Shown: in pieces, positions 63,301 to 64,000 of the stretch
Position numbering within the stretch: the stretch's first letter is position 1
Layout: every line of letters starts with the position of its first letter
Assembly (NCBI GenBank): GCA_905235505.1
Contig: CAJOMJ010000029.1
Location: 1 to 64,000, forward strand
DNA length: 64,000 nucleotides
Reading direction: 5' to 3'
Source: Paludibacteraceae bacterium
Lineage (GTDB): Bacteria; Bacteroidota; Bacteroidia; Bacteroidales; Paludibacteraceae
Position numbers and translations under genes: made by a program
The notes under the pieces: model-generated
What the model was told of the DNA's origin: nothing
The model's input: only the letters and a program-made list of their open reading frames with translations
Database searches by the model: none

Positions 63301-63694
63301 GGACGAACTCAAACAGTCGGCTCAGAATGCAAGTTACGAGCAGAAAGACCCGCTCCTCATATACAAGATTGAGTCCTTCAACCTCTTCTCCCAAATGCTC
63401 AATAGTCTTAACCGTCGTGCTATAAGTATTCTGCTCCGCGGACAATTGTATATGCCGAATCAGCAGGAGGCCCAGCAAGCAGAGGAACCACAGCGGCGTC
63501 AGAACATGAGTAAGTATCGTATGCAGAAAGACTCGCTTGAGAACCAGCAGATGAAGCAGGCGGCAGGTCGTGACACCAGAGAGCAGCAGAAGCCCGAACC
63601 AATACGTCGTACCGAACCCAAGATTCGTCCAAACGACCCCTGCCCCTGTGGTAGTGGAAAGAAATATAAACAATGCCACGGTAAGAATGTATAA
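60383..63694 (+). CDS. secA: Preprotein translocase ATPase SecA
   Basis: An 1103-residue ATP-driven motor of the Sec pathway, which feeds signal-peptide proteins through SecYEG. It is long, as usual for Bacteroidota. Walker A is [11 protein letters not shown], Walker B is [19 protein letters not shown], and the helicase motifs ([23 protein letters not shown]) are intact. Insertions in the preprotein cross-linking region (about 320-460) are typical of the phylum. The C-terminal zinc-binding tail ([16 protein letters not shown]) is present. It supplies the export needed for the surface proteins of this window. lgt follows 51 bp downstream. Confidence 0.97.
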   Translation: MGFVELLKKMFGNKSQRDLKEIMPYVDKTKAQYEQIDLLDNDALRERTEQIKKQIADYVAPEKNRIAELKGMVEDTPIEKREKIYREVDDLEKTITKKYEDILMQVLPEVFAIVKSTARRFAENETIEVVATQMDKDLSIDHDFVHIEGDKAIYQNHWMAGGNEITWDMVHYDVQLIGGVVLHQGKIAEMATGEGKTLVATLPVFLNALTHEGVHVVTVNDYLAKRDSEWMGPIYMFHGLTVDCIDKYKPNSEERRRAYACDITFGTNNEFGFDYLRDNMAFSPIDLVQRKHNYAIVDEVDSVLIDDARTPLIISGPVEKGEEQMFDEYKHRVELLVRSQQQLTTRLLAEARQKMPSEDKKVAEEGELALFRSYKGMPKNKALIKFLSEQGNKVRLQKTEEFYMQENNKNMHIATDELYFVIDEKNKSIELTDKGIDALTGSTDDPHFFVLPDVGSEIAEIEKMHISAEEKQQKKDELLQQYSIKSERVHTVNQLLKAYTLFEKDVDYVIMDGEVKIVDEQTGRIMEGRRWSDGLHQAVEAKENVKVEAATQTFATITLQNYFRMYSKLAGMTGTAETEAGEFWDIYKLDVVVIPTNRPIARVDMNDRIYKTQREKYNAVIEEIESLVAEGRPVLVGTTSVEISELLSRMLDRKKLKHNVLNAKLHQQEAQVVAQAGQKGVITIATNMAGRGTDIKLAPEVKEAGGLAIIGTERHESRRVDRQLRGRSGRQGDPGSSIFFVSLEDDLMRRFGSERIAGLMDKMGLGEGEVIEHKMINSSIERAQKKVEENNFGIRKRLLEYDDVMNQQRNVIYQKRHHALMGERIGMDITNMVYDTADAIVQDYHNVLDYEGLKIELLQTFAMEPPFSEEEFKSSSAGRLSDQVADAALETFKRKMDQLTQRVYPMIKRTFETKGNMYQNVRVDLTDGKRVYPIIANMERTVQNEGREIIKEFEKRILLYIIDDEWKEHLRQLDELKQSAQNASYEQKDPLLIYKIESFNLFSQMLNSLNRRAISILLRGQLYMPNQQEAQQAEEPQRRQNMSKYRMQKDSLENQQMKQAAGRDTREQQKPEPIRRTEPKIRPNDPCPCGSGKKYKQCHGKNV

Positions 63695-63745
63695 CAATCT
63701 TCAAATTTTCTAATCCTTAATCCGGACCCTGTCCGCTCAAATCTC

Positions 63746-64000
63746 ATGTTGTCTTACATAACTTGGAATTTCGACCCTGTAGCATTTACCCTCGGACCTC
63801 TTGAAGTTCGCTGGTATGGTATTATGTGGGCATTGGGTATATACTTATGCTACCTGTTGCAAGTACGTCTGTATAAGCATGACAAGGCTCCCGAGGATTG
63901 GCCCGACAAGATATTCATATATATGGTCACAGGTGTGATTATCGGTGCGCGTCTGGGGCATTGCTGGTTCTATGAGTGGCACGAGGCTTCCACTCTGGGG
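63746..64000 (+). CDS. lgt: Prolipoprotein diacylglyceryl transferase, N-terminal part (runs off window)
   Basis: The first 85 codons of Lgt, the inner-membrane enzyme that adds diacylglycerol to the lipobox Cys. The start MLSYITWNFDPVAFTLGPLEVRWYGIMWALGIYL and the later GVIIGARLGHCWFYEW (with the conserved GARLGH) match the family. Truncated by the window end. Probably co-transcribed with secA. Confidence 0.93.
   Translation, partial: MLSYITWNFDPVAFTLGPLEVRWYGIMWALGIYLCYLLQVRLYKHDKAPEDWPDKIFIYMVTGVIIGARLGHCWFYEWHEASTLG

Noticed and set aside
62087..63697. Long minus-strand ORF (536 codons) opposite secA
   Set aside because: A shadow of the conserved secA reading frame; it has no family match and arises from codon bias.

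Overview
The window is a chromosomal segment of a member of the Bacteroidota, most likely order Bacteroidales. The evidence is a SusC/SusD pair, several secreted proteins with type IX secretion (T9SS) C-terminal sorting domains, OmpA-family surface anchors, and the Bacteroidota promoter TTTG-N19/20-TAnnTTTG, which can be read upstream of most transcription units. No phage, plasmid, CRISPR or intact insertion sequence is visible.

Layout. 1-1170: 5' part and core of tyrS (minus strand, cut by the window edge and frameshifted). 1226-4624: an OmpA/LysM outer-membrane protein and a T9SS cargo protein. 4774-7690: tRNA-Gln(CTG), then a TIR-Sel1 repeat protein with its own promoter and terminator. 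7729-12218: a Na/Pi cotransporter, a repeat-rich spacer, a CstA-family transporter and a convergent PAP2 phosphatase. 12237-19713: an operon of two large IgGFc-binding-like/PKD proteins flanking an OmpA-family protein. 19841-28753: housekeeping and envelope genes (pssA, a small membrane protein, an AmpG-like MFS permease, a PpiD/SurA-like foldase, a CNNM/CBS protein, a small outer-membrane barrel, a lipoprotein with OB-like repeats). 29123-30374: infC-rpmI-rplT. 30764-31741: an orphan FecCD-type permease. 60383-64000: secA and the start of lgt.

The most interesting block is 31763-59969, which looks like a peptidoglycan (MurNAc-glycan) utilization locus. A minus-strand operon encodes a degenerate NagB/PIG-L fusion, a tandem GT2 protein, a lipoate-protein ligase-like protein and a SpoIID/LytB protein. 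Divergent from it are a MurNAc/GlcNAc kinase (murK-like), murQ, SusC, SusD, two lipoproteins, a GHL10 glycosidase of the DigH type, a very large beta-helix surface protein, a T9SS-exported Amidase_3 amidase and an alpha/beta-hydrolase esterase. The enzymes form a logical sequence: an amidase removes stem peptides, SpoIID and GHL10 family enzymes are known to act on denuded glycan, SusCD would import the fragments, and MurK/MurQ convert MurNAc to GlcNAc-6-P. This assignment is inferred from family knowledge and gene order.

Four genes (tyrS, the MFS permease, an 84-residue membrane protein and the large beta-helix protein) are each interrupted by what looks like a small indel, in most cases one base. 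The density of such events suggests consensus errors in the assembly, at least for the essential tyrS. Several intergenic spacers carry short tandem arrays with unrelated sequences but the same 10-11 bp period.
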